A stretch of 64,000 nt of DNA from Toxonevra muliebris (taxonomy: Eukaryota; Arthropoda; Insecta; Diptera; Pallopteridae), in assembly GCA_963691655.1 (NCBI GenBank), contig OY829328.1:88850400-88914399 (forward strand). The letters run 5' to 3'. The position numbers and the translations under genes were made by a program. This document shows, piece after piece, positions 14,389 through 25,900 of this stretch. The notes below the pieces were generated by a model that made no database searches, had not been told where the DNA came from, and saw nothing but the letters and a program-made list of their open reading frames with translations. How positions within the stretch are numbered: position 1 is the first letter of the stretch; each line of letters starts with the position of its first letter.

Positions 14389-16568
14389 TTGTAGCTGTTG
14401 CCTTTACATCAAAATGTGTAACTTGAGCAAGATACGATGACGCTTCAGTTGAATTGTTGTGTTGCTTCATATGCTCAGAAAAGTTGTTGCTGCTGCTTCT
14501 ACCTTTGCTACTGTTGTTGCTCTTACTTCTACTGTTGCAAATGATGTTGCTGCTCTTGTTTTTCGTTTTATAGTTGTAATTGTGTTTTTGAGGTTTTTGT
14601 TACAATAATCACCTGCAAAGTCATAAAGTCACAAAAAGTCTGAGACTTTAACAAAATGTTTTGCCATTTTGTTTCTTGTTTTTTGGCCAACGTTTGGCCT
14701 ACATCGAGTGACTGACTGACATAAGTTAAGAGAGAGGTACATAATACAAATATTGTTTGCTCAGAGTTTCACATTGATTTTTGTGATTGATGAGTTGTAT
14801 GCATGTCTGTGTTCGGAGGGTTTTCTTTATGATGAAATATTAAAATATATGTGGAGATTTTAGTTGCTTTCGAACATTAAAAGAATGAGTTTTAAATAAT
14901 GTAGTTTTTGCCAGACTACTGAATATTGTAACGCATTAAAATTTTTTAGCTTTTATATCTTAAACTATTTAGTTCTCGCGGCATAATCATTATCTCCAAG
15001 AATGCAAATATCTCGAATGGTATTAGTTAAAGGAAATAAGCCATAATTACATAATTAAATTTTCTACATGATCAAAGTCCCAGTTATGACTTCAAATTTA
15101 GTTGGTGCTCACACAAAAAGGGGGATTTCTTCCCTGCGAGGACCAACCAATCTGATGTTTGCTATTTAGTTCATTGTTTAACAGTGCAATTAAATTAGAC
15201 AGTTAAGAAAGTTCTGGGAACCAATATCTCTGCCGTGTTTTTAATTTTCCAGGTTAGATTGAACTACAGTGATGATTAAATTGAAATCTTATAATTTATC
15301 AGGCATGGTGACAGCCTCTCTTATCCTGTCTGAAAGGTGCTGTTGTAGATTATTCCTAGAAAAGCCTGCAAGTTTTGGAAATGATTGAAATTTTCTATTG
15401 CATTAAATTAAAATTTTACACTGCAGTAAATTAATTTAATTGAAGAGTTCTTCAAATTTAATTTACTTTAATTGTTTGCAGTTGCTATGTTTAATGAATG
15501 CAACATACACACATAGGACATTGCAAATTTATTGTTAATTTTAGTAAATGACAGATAAATAAATAACAGAATTGACTAAAATTTTGTGAAATGAACATGG
15601 AAAAATATTGTAATTGAATATCAGAAAATAATGAAACAAAATTGACAAAAATTCAATTATGCACACAACAAAATAAAATTAAATGAAAATTATAAAATGT
15701 TAGTAAAATAATTATTTAAAATCTATATTAAAGACAGAACTGTCAATGGCATTCAATATTATATGCAGAGATAGAGTTGTTGCATTGGCTGGGAATCACG
15801 TGTGGAAATTTTTAAATCGAACAATTGAAAATTTATGCGCAAATAAATAAGGAAAAATCAATGTACGAACATGAAGAAAATTGGATAAAATCCAAGAGAA
15901 ACCCGAAGAGAAGATATACGAAAATATAAAAGAAAATTGAGAAGAAAGAAGTGTGAAATAAAAATTTCCATAACACAAAAGGCAATGACAGTGTATGCAG
16001 TAGGGGGAACATGCGCCGACAGCCCTTGTTCTTCACGTTGCTGCATGATTTTTTCTTTTGCAGCTATTGGTGCCGCTTTTTCTTTCAAGCTTTCAGAACT
16101 GGCACTAGGTTCTATACGATGTTAAAATTCTTTTTTTTACTTTATTTAAAACGTACATACGTACATATGTCAGTGCATATATTAGTTGATACCCACAGTT
16201 TACACCACATACTGGGCACACATTATAAACAGCCAGAAGCTTCAGCAAGCAGTAGCGTTAAAATAGCGCATTTCCTTTTACTATACTACTACAATATGAG
16301 CATAATTTCCGCTTGAAAATTGGCAATTTCAAAAGAAATTTCGATGAGGCTATACATGTACATACACGCACACACAAATCTATGCGCACACGGAGTATAG
16401 TGACAAGCAAAAGTTTAATGACCACTGAATGACTGTAAAGAAAGACAAAGTAGAAAAAATAAATGTTATAAAAATCTGGTTTGTTTATAGATACGCACAT
16501 CAAAAAGGCGTTTTGGTTAACAACAGTTTGCAGATATGTGTAGCTTGACTGAATCTTATATGAGAGTA

Positions 16569-16592
16569 AGAGAGAGAGAGAGAGAGAGAGAG
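16569..16592. repeat. (GA)n microsatellite
   Basis: A pure AG/GA run of about 12 units. Such runs can bind GAGA-type factors in flies, but nothing else here marks a promoter. Confidence 0.9.
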
Positions 16593-18443
16593 TGAGGGAG
16601 AAAGGAGTAGGGCGTAGTGCATACACTCTAATTATATACGTTTTAATAGCTTTCGCGTTTGTCTTCTTTTTGTCTTCAAAGCTTTCTTTAGTTCTCACGC
16701 AATATTGGTGAGGCAGAGTGGTCAGAAAAGGTTAAAGCAAACAGAACTACAAGGTCCCATCAGAAAAAATATTTCAAACAATTTAATTTGATCGTTTCTC
16801 CTTTCACTATATTGCTTTTAATTTTATTATTCAAAAAGAACATTGATGAAGATATCAATGTGACGAAATATTCTCCATGCTTCCTTTAAAATTTGTATAA
16901 TTTATTCGTTAATTTAATAATCTAACGAAATAATTTGAAATTCTAAAGTATAAAAGGAAAAATTATTTGATAAGTATAAAGATTTTAAGGACTAAATCTG
17001 AGGTTAGATATGATCTACAAAAGAAAGAAGAGGGCCATGATCCCCACGAAAATACGTTATAGCAATCTTAATTTATTGACAAGTTGATTAGTTGGTTGGC
17101 TTAATTCTCCTTCGTCTCTGCATAGCTCCTTCAGATCTTCGAAAGGGTACCCAGACCTCCCTAAGTCTTTAACATCTTTCTAGTTCCCATACAGTAGAAA
17201 CTGGTTTCTTTCCATAAAGCTTTAAATCAATGCTTAGCAGCTTCCCCCTTTTATTATTAGTATTAGTTATACTTCACTCATTCCATAAAACCAAGAAAAA
17301 AACTTGTAATTTTCACACTTCACACACTTACGCCCAACAGCTGTCAACACATATGACATGCCTCGTTCTACACTCCCATCGCCTCTATTTAGATACGTTT
17401 ATAAGAAATCAAATATTATTCGCACATTCTTTGATTCTATTTTTTCTTATTCTGTTTACTCCTGTCAATTTCGATACCGTTTTTTTCACACATTTCGCTT
17501 ACAAATATTTGGGATTTTATTATCAGTTGCTCCCTAAAGTCACTTTCGAAGACGTCCCCTTATATTACAAAAAATATAAGCAGGAGCAACAAAAACAAAA
17601 AATAGAATAGATTCAATATTATTTAAGCTTCACAAATGCGTAGCAGTTTGTATACATGCTTCAAGAACTCACACATACACCAGTACATTTCAATTCACAT
17701 GGGTGTGTATGTGTGTGCTTGAAATTTATTAGCTGTCATATAAATCTTTACATTGCAGCCTTTTAGGCACTTTTTCTCCGCTTCTACATGGTTTTCTCAG
17801 TATTCCAACGCTTTTCTTTTGTACTTGCATGTGAACGTTTGCAAAAAGATAAAAATTCGTATGTGAATCCTTTTTAGCTACGATATTTTCAAATGTTACA
17901 GAAATTTGCATACCTACATATTTTTTTTTGTCATTCCATTTAGTAATGCCTTTTTTAGGGGCTTATTGGTTAATTACGCAATTGCATATTTTTCTGAATA
18001 TGTGTGCAAGACTTAAAAATTATGTTTTCAATTAAATTGCTACATGATTTTGGTGTGTGCTCATAAGAGATGATGGCGGCAGCAGAAAATTTATTAATAT
18101 AATTAAGTTTGCGCCTAATTATAGGCAATTAATTATAGACTTAATGTCACACGCACACACTCAGTGACACCAGCACGTTGTTTTATGTATATATGTGCAA
18201 AATCTTTTACGGTTTTTAATTTTCAGTTAGAATGTGCCAAAAATGGCAGATTCTGCCAGCTCATTTTATTTTAGCATGCGCCAAAAAGTATGCAATAAAA
18301 TATATTTGAGTATGTTATTGATATTTTTAATTAATATTATATTAATATAAATATTTTGGCACAATATCTTTAAATACGAAGGTATAACTTATTAAATACA
18401 TAAAAAATTCATGTAAAATATTTAGTATAACTTACTTAAAATA

Positions 18444-18449
18444 TTTATT
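18444..18449 (-). terminator. Poly(A) signal AATAAA of gene 1
   Basis: On the minus strand AATAAA lies about 45 nt past the gene 1 stop codon and is the first canonical signal after it. That spacing would give a very short 3' UTR. Longer alternatives are likely, because further AATAAA hexamers occur downstream in this AT-rich sequence. Confidence 0.5.
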
Positions 18450-18493
18450 TAATCGAACTACTCCTTCTGACTCCACAGACACTCAGCTACTTT

Positions 18494-21400
18494 TCAGTTT
18501 TCATTCAGGATACCCGAGTTCAGCGGCATCCCCTGATCATCTATTTCTACAGAAGGCACAAGCGGCGGCTTGAAGCCATACTCTACCTGCAGATTACGTC
18601 CAAATTGAGGGCTTCGCTTCAAACTGTGACCATTACGCCAGCGTTGAAATTCATCGTACTGTTCTTTAGCTGATGACACAGGCCTCGCATATAAATCGGT
18701 CTGCTGGGCAGGAGCCGAAGCAGCTGAGACGGCCAAATCATGCGGCAATGTGTTATAAATATAGCGTGCGCCCTTCGTCCAACTGGGACCCAGTGGAGGA
18801 GGTGGCGGTTTCAAATCAAATCGTATATCTGTAATTTTGTATGTAGGTTTTGGTGTTTGGGATGACAGCTCAGATGAGGTGGTTGACTTTGTAGGCCCCG
18901 AAGCTGCAGCAGCATATGAGGAAATAGATGATGGTGGCGTGGGATGTGGTTGAGTTTTAAATGCGGTCATTTGTGGTATCAGCTTTTTCAGCATACGGAT
19001 ATAATAATTTTGCAAAACTTTTGTGGGTATATTTGAACCACCGCTAGTACCTGCACTAAAGCTATTAGCCAAAGCATTTGGCTGGTCAGGTAGAATGGGT
19101 GGAAAAGGTTCTGAAGCATAATATGGATGCGTGTTATGTATGGGTATGGGGAAAGCAACAGGTACGTGAATGGGAATGGCAATCGGCCGGTCCACAAATC
19201 TCTGCACCACCTTCTCGACAGGCTTCTCGACAATGCGCTCAACCTCTACGGGTATATGTTTCTCCACTACTTTTTCTATCACTTTTTCCACAGGATAAGG
19301 CACCGGCTTCTCAACTATAGTCTCAACTGGGTAAGGACGATCATAGGGCATGGGCACGCCAACATGTTCAACAACGGGATATGGTACGGGCACATGCGTT
19401 TCGATAATCTCATGTACTGGATATGGACGATCAATGTAATGATCGACTTGCACTGCATAGGGAACTTTAACCGGGCGATCGATGTATTTCTCCTCAGGTG
19501 CCGGGCGATCAAAGATTTTTCCAACCGAATCTTTGACGGGATAACGTTCGGGTAGTTCCGTTCCCTCCACATGTGTTATAGGGTATGGGTGTTCAACAAT
19601 TTTCTCCACTTGTACATTATATGGTTGTGACACTATTTTCTCAACATATTGGTGGTGTGTGTATTGTGGTTCTGAGTTTTGAGCGTACTGTGGATGTGGT
19701 GGTGCCTCAGCATGTTGCAATGCGGCATGTGATTCTGCCTCTTCCTGATGCTCAATCTCTGAGTCTATGTGCTGCACGTGTATGGGATTTGCTGATAGTG
19801 AGACGTAGTCTTTGGGGCTAAAGGGAGCAGGCGCTAGTTGCTGCGGGTTTAGTTGGAATTGCTGCAATTGTTGCTTCGGCGCTTGTGGCAAACGTTGACC
19901 GTATTGCGGTGGATAATACGTGGTCTCATGCTGTTCCACCAGCCTGCCATCCTTTTCGGTTATAAGTTTATTGTGTATATTCACCGATTTTTGTACCTCA
20001 ACATAAGTATAGCCTCCCTGCGGTTTTTGCGTTGTGGGCGGTGCTGCATGCTGTAAACGTGTTTGTGAGGCTGCGGCTGCCGCTTCGGCAACATACTCGT
20101 GTGGCGTTTTATGAGATATGTCAAGTACCGAAGATGGTGGTGGTATAGAGGAGGAGCCGACTTCACGTTGTGGAGACGCAGGCGTGTTTACAGTAACAAA
20201 CACAACACTCTTAGATGTCACGGAATCGTGCCCTGCTGTATCATCCGCGATAGACGTTGACTCATATTCATTCGTAGGAAGCTGTGAGTGATGTATATTT
20301 GTGTGCAATGGTTGGGAGGGTTGCGAAGTTTGAGACTGCTGCTGTTGTTGTTGGTGCTCCTGTTGTTGTTGCTGCTGTTGCTGGTACTGCTGTTGCTGTT
20401 CTTGCTGATATTTTTGTTGCTCTTGCTGATATTGCAACTGCGCTGCAGGCTTCACATAATCCTCAGCATAGTGTTCCAATGATTGTTGTTGTTGTGCTGC
20501 TGCTTGCGATGGCCTATTGATTTCGTAATGGAAATTTCCTTTCGATACTGGCACATTTACATTACTCTCGGATAGAACTGGATTGAAATTTTTTAGAAAT
20601 TTGCGTGAAGCTGCTTCCTGTTGCTGTACCAAGTTTCGCTGCTTAAAGTTTTTCTCTGCATGTTCTTGAAAATTATCTAACTCATGCTGTGAGACCGAAT
20701 GCGCGCTTGTTGTTTCCTGTTTTCCTGCTTCCTGCTCGTGAGTGACTGAAAAAAGCTGCTGCGCATATTCGCTGCCGCCTTCTTGAGATTGCTTCAAAGT
20801 ATCATCGTGAATGATTTGAACATTGATTTGTTGTTGCTGCTGCTCTTGGTGCTCAGGTTTATAGTTTCCTTCATCTTTATAAGGATACGAGTTCACTGAT
20901 TCAGGCAGACGTTGATAGAATTGCTGCCCTACATTTTGTGACTCAGCAATGAGATTATCTTCTTCATTCGGATCTTCCAAATCTTCAGTATCATCATTTA
21001 AAATAATTATTGGACTACTTCTCGATGCAGCAGTTTGAAGATCCTTCGTCTCACTGCTGCTATTTTCTTTCGAAGGTTCCACCAGCAGACTTGGCAATAC
21101 CGAAGCGCCTACCGCTGCGCGATTAATCCGCAATAATTCATCTTTAGTTATAAAGTTGCTACCATCGCGAAACTCTTCTTCACCGCTAGACGATCTTGGT
21201 GCTAGCGAAAGTTTCTCCACCACAATTTCTGTATGCCCGGGGCTCACTTCACGGCGATATTCTTTCGAAACACTGGCCTCTAAACTGTAGAAAGTTTTAT
21301 TTTCAGCTGGTGTAGACGTGGATGTGGGTAAGAATGCCGGTTCTGCGGTGGTGGAAGTAGTTAAATTAGGGGCGGCTCTCATTGTAGTCGTCGTTGTAGT

Positions 21401-21620
21401 TGATGGTGAGTCTTCCGAAGCATAACTAAATCGAAATATATCAGAGAAACCATTGGGAAATAAATTTGATAGCACTTCATTGACTGTTTCAACTTTCTTA
21501 GTTGTTTTTGTCTTCTGCTGCTCCTCCTGCTCAGGGTAGTTGAGCTCGAACTGTATGTAGCCGTTTGAGTTACTGGCCTGATTTGGTCCAGTTTTAACTG
21601 ACTGCTTTTCTGGTACTGAA
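18494..21620 (-). CDS. Gene 1 exon 3 (main coding exon)
   Basis: A 3127-nt exon with the TGA stop at 18494-18496. The acceptor reads ACCATAG|TTCAG on the minus strand. A Met upstream of the acceptor extends the open frame to 21643, but those codons lie in the 67-bp intron 2 and are probably not translated. The acceptor needs two nucleotides from the previous exon, exactly what exon 2 leaves. This exon encodes the poly-Gln tract, the Val-Pro-Tyr repeats and the C-terminal module. Codon content is clearly richer in G+C than the flanks. Confidence 0.9.
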
Positions 21621-22952
21621 CTATGGTATGCAGAACAGATCAAACAAAATTCATTGGAGGTTTTGAGATCAAAATAATATTCCTCACCTGACTAACGGTT
21701 GAAAGTCACTGATTTCTAGCGTTCGTGTTACATTATCGTTATGTTGCTGAAATGAGGAATCATTAGAGAATTTTATGGAAATTTTATAAAGTCTAAAAGA
21801 GTTTGAAAGTGTGAAAAAACCTCATGCAATCATTCAGAATTGAGATACATTCTCCTCTGACTAGGTCAATAAACGCCAGCGGAATAATGCATAGAATGTA
21901 GTTGCAGTTGCTAAAGGTAAATTGAAAACACATTTTTGGTTTTGGTTGGGCTGTGCCAGTGACGAATCATCACTCTATGAGATAGCAACCAGAATGGATG
22001 TTGTACAAATACTGCCAAATTGAAGATCGTTGTAGGCATACTTTGTATCCATACTTTTCCGCTAACGAATGTAACCAAAATCAGCTCTTTCAACTGCATA
22101 TTCTATAAAAACAGTTTTTCAATTTCACACCATGACACTCAAACAAACCCACAATCGAATTATCACTGCCTGCACTTTGAGACCCCCACAAATTGTACTT
22201 AAGTCAAAAGGAAATAAATAAAAAAAGGTTGTTTTTTCAAACAACATGGGTCTGAATCAAGAAGCCTTGAACTTAAAGCTCTTATCTTGGTTTAGAATAA
22301 TTATGTGATAAGTGAAAAAAAATTGAGTGGCGCTGGAATAATAAAAGAGATCCCAAATAAAGTGGCTTTAAGATTCCAAACGAGGTTCAACTTCATATTA
22401 ACTTAACCTGACCCTGTCATTTTTTGCTATGGGTACATTTACTCTGCTTCACTGCATAAGCTTTACTAAATATTTGAACATCAAATGTCAAGTTCAAGTG
22501 TGGGGGAAAAATGTTAAAACATGTGCGTTTGTGCTTTTTTTCGTTTTATGTTTTTTGTTTTCATTTACTTCTCTTGTTACCTTTTCATTCGTTCTGTTGT
22601 CGTCATTCAACAACAAGCTGCCACTTTTAGCAGCACCATCAGCAGCTATAGCAATTTTTATGCTGCTGTTGTTGTTAGTAGTTGTTTTTTTTATTTGGTC
22701 TTGCTGGTGTTGCTTTTGTAGAAAACTGCTTGTTGTTGTACTTGTCACATTTATTGGCGGTTGTAATGGCAAAAGTGATGTTGTTGTCTCTGCTGCTCTT
22801 GCTGCTGATGCTGCACTGCGTAAAAGTTCACTGACAGCTGCTTTGAGTATTTCTGATTGTGTTGTTGTTGCTGCTTTTGTTATTGTCGCTGTGCTGAGAG
22901 TTAAAAGTAAAATACTGACGACAGCAGATAACAGTAGTTTTGGTAACAACAT
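18494..22952 (-). CDS. Gene 1: secreted Gln/Thr-rich protein with Val-Pro-Tyr repeats (3 exons)
   Basis: The coding sequence joins 22952-22581, 21746-21688 and 21620-18494 into 3558 nt, giving 1185 residues. The start at 22950-22952 is the Met opening a strong signal peptide (MLLPKLLL, then a hydrophobic run to about residue 27). Layout: a Ser/Thr/Asn-rich N-terminal part with N-glycosylation sites; an acidic, Ser/Thr-rich middle; a poly-Gln tract around residues 535-575; a repeat domain around residues 815-975; and a Pro-rich C-terminal module from about 1030. The repeat domain is built on units such as VEKPVPYPVEKV and DRPYPV. The C-terminal module is the least repetitive part, with RFDLKPPPPPLGP, GFKPPLVPS and a dibasic KRSPQFGR site. 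No enzyme motif or transmembrane segment is visible after the signal peptide. VPYPV-type repeats are common in insect cuticle, chorion and other extracellular-matrix proteins, so I infer an extracellular structural role. I do not recognise a named orthologue. Confidence 0.85.
21688..21746 (-). CDS. Gene 1 exon 2 (59-nt small exon)
   Basis: This short exon is bounded by an acceptor CATTTCAG|CAACA and a strong donor GTCAG|GTGAGG. It reads QHNDNVTRTLEISDFQPLV plus two nucleotides that complete a Ser codon with exon 3. The reading frame stays open on both sides, which is the main support. It contains one N-glycosylation sequon (NVT). Confidence 0.75.
22581..22952 (-). CDS. Gene 1 exon 1 with signal peptide
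   Basis: A 372-nt coding part (124 codons) that starts with the signal peptide MLLPKLLL and leaves phase 0 at AATGAAAAG|GTAACA. The donor is acceptable but not strong. It was chosen because it is in phase with exon 2 and ends before the frame runs into a stop. An alternative donor nearby is possible. The upstream in-frame Met near 23060 lacks a signal-like context and is less likely. The 5' UTR and promoter were not identified. Confidence 0.7.
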
Positions 22953-25900
22953 TTCAACGCAGCTAGAATTTAAAAACAAACGATAAGAAATTAAAATGAA
23001 ATAAATGAATTGAAAAATAGAGTAGTTATGTATTGCTGAAATGCTCCAACAAGCGCGCAACGTTGAACTAGAGTTTTTGAGTCAACGTGAATTAAGATGA
23101 TCTTTGGGAAAATCACCGCTACCTTTTCTTTTCGTTTAAGCACGCTGTAGTTGACATGCCAAATTACTTTGAGTTTCCTCTCACTTCTTCTTGCTCTTCT
23201 ACATAAAAATATCAATTTATCAATACTGAATTGCACAATCATGTGCCTTTCCTTTCTCAGCTGCATTCATTACCATTTTAGCCCAGTCTTTTGTTTTAGC
23301 AATGCGCTTCTACGCCAACTTTAGCTCTGCTGCTGATTGCCGATAAAGTAAACTTTGCTTTTCACATATGGTTATATTTTTGCTCCTATGAGATCATTGC
23401 TTTCATTTGTGACAATTTTTTTGTTGGGTTTGTATCTTTTTATCTTCATGCTGTTTGTTTTTCTTTTATTACATATGAATTTTTCACTCGTTGGTTTTTT
23501 GTTTTAAGTAATATTTATAAGTTTTTCCTCTCCTCTTTACCGATGCCTTTTCATTTACCTGCGCGTCGCTTGCTCGTTAGTTTGTTTATTTAGTTGTTTG
23601 CTTGTTCGTCTTTGTCAAAGTGTCATTAATGCCACTGAACTTTCACAACAGCAGTTGTGCTTGTTATGAAACGACACTTACTTAATATTGCCAATAACAA
23701 AAAAAAACCAAAAACCAAAAAAAAAAAAAAATTAAAGAAGAAGTTTGAAATAAGTAAGTACATTAAATATAATACGCTTATAAATTTTCGTTTTACTGCC
23801 TGTCTGTTGTAATTGTGAGCATATGCTAGCAGTTAATTACTACCTGTGTGCAATATAGTAGATTATGTAATTTTCGAGTCGAGTTTACACACATACACAA
23901 AGATAATGAAAAACTCTCCAAATAACTTATGAGTTATTGCCGATAAATAAAGTTTGCAAAATAGTCGATATTTGCAGTTCAGTTCCATTCGTTTAATTCT
24001 GGGTTTCATTTCTTATTATGTGTATAGCACCAAAGAAAAACGAGAACTGAATTTAAAATGTTTCTCACCTCAACAGGGTTCAATAAAGTAAATCTATTCG
24101 TCATATAAACAAATTTTAACTGTGTTTGTGAAGTACGTTGGATATACTCAATATTCGTTTTTGTTTGTTTTTTATTTGTTGATGTTCCTTGGACGTTCAG
24201 AGGACCTAGAGTAGACATAAGTGTAAAAAAAGCTGAATGAAAAAGCATGAATCTAGTTCCAGTTAATTGCACTCATTACCTTCAAAGCCAGGAATGCACC
24301 AGGAAACACTAATCTGTGCCCACAAGGCTTAGTAAAATCAAAAGCGACTTAGAGACGTATACGTGACCAAAAAGGACCTAAAGAGCTACGATAACGAAAA
24401 AGACGAAAAAAGATGAACAAAGTTGACAATGACTTCAAAAGTCTTTAAGGAACAGACTGTGAAATTACAATAAGATACGGTTTGAAACCATGCTGTACTT
24501 TTAGTAAATTTCAGGAGGTATCAGATTTCTAAAATTTTGTTCATTTTCCCAGTTCTCCAAAAAGGTTGTTTACTTAATTTGGTTAGATTCGTTTTGGAAA
24601 TTAGAACGAACATTTACTTAGAATTTCAGAAGAGGTCCTCTAATCTGATATATATTTTGCTTGTGGCGAATAATCCAGTCACCACACTAGTCAGAATACA
24701 AACATTTCTTTTTGAAACTAAGGAAAGGAAATGTCCGTTTCTAATTCAGTTTTGGCCGTAAGTAGCGTGTTATAATGCAGCTTGTCCTGACTTACCAAGC
24801 TCACGTGATTTTAAACTTCCTTTCACTGTTTCTATGGGAATGTTCTCCATGAAATCAATTTTTCCGGTCCTTAAGCTGTTCTTGTTTTTACCAAATCAAC
24901 AGTTTTATGTTTTCTTGCCCAGAAAGTCAACAGAGTGTGGCTTCATTCGCATTGCAAATAGCTCTTCTGCAATAATAATCTGTAAGCAATTTAAAATTGC
25001 TTTTTATTTTTGCTAGTTATGGTATTGACTATGCCTTGATCGATGCCCACAAAGATTGTGATTCTAGGTACCTCTAGATTTTTTCATAAATTTTCGTAGC
25101 TGTTTCTGCTGAGAAAACACCATAGTGATCCGAGAAGTTTGCAAGATTTCTCGATTGGCAATATTCCACAGAAAACTACAAATCCTTTTCATGTCCTCAT
25201 AATAAGCTTTTTGTTTAAAAAGTTATTTAACTTCATGTGGAAAGGGTTCAATTGAATGGAAGTTTGAGCCTAATGCATGAGGCCTTGGTACCAAAAGTTC
25301 CTGATCAAATCCAAAAAATTTTCACTTTTTTTGTTTTGTTTAGTGAGTTCTTAGAGTACCCTCTCAGAAAGCGAAGAAGGGGTCCTTTGAAAGAATATAT
25401 CGCTGCTTTAATTTGCAATGGCATCAAATTTTTTAATATCAAGTTTCTGATGAATTTTGATAAAGCGTGCCCACTTTCGTCTGTACCGAAAACTTACGAT
25501 ATTTTCGGTTAATTTAAATTTAAAATTTCCGAAGTAATACTCTAAATAATAAAATGATTTTTGCTTCTCCCGTACAATTTAAAAAATTCGTGTTAGGGCC
25601 TTGGCAAATTAAGGCAGCGATATATATCACGCAACCACACAGCATACATATGCGAATACACAATAAAGATTCTAAAAACTAATCCAAGTATCTTCTTTGA
25701 ATAATTTTTACATATGCTGCTCGTGGTATTAATTTCAAAGCACTTAATCATCTCATAAAAATACCAGTTTATTTAACTAGCTTTTTCTTCAAAGACACTA
25801 ACACAAACCTTCATCAATTTCCATTAAATCCGTTTGAAGAAAATTGTTTCCCACTGATTTTTGTGTTATTTGAATTCCAATAACTTATTCCCAATTACTG

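Larger units (their letters stand above)
6814..18443. other. Non-coding, microsatellite-rich DNA downstream of gene 1
   Basis: No gene can be supported here. The region includes CA/GT, TA and GA microsatellites (listed separately) and trinucleotide-rich stretches near 7.5, 10.5-11.1, 12.2-12.3 and 14.4-14.5 kb. Many open frames of 60-173 codons occur, but they are low-complexity Cys/His/Leu/Ser strings read from simple repeats. The moderately GC-richer patches near 15.1-15.4 and 17.0-17.2 kb may be old transposon relics, but I could not assign them. Confidence 0.55.

Noticed and set aside
13919..14440. 173-codon plus-strand open frame
   Set aside because: It runs through CAT/CTC/GT simple repeats and gives His-, Ser- and Cys-rich low-complexity strings, with no domain and no plausible splice context.
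17230..17610. 126-codon plus-strand open frame with a hydrophobic N-terminus
   Set aside because: The signal-like start is tempting, but the rest is AT-driven Phe/Leu/Tyr/Lys sequence with no motif. Frames of this length arise by chance in 64 kb.
19078..20520. Plus-strand open frames antisense to gene 1
   Set aside because: They are shadows of the repetitive coding exon. Codon use and splice logic support only the minus strand.
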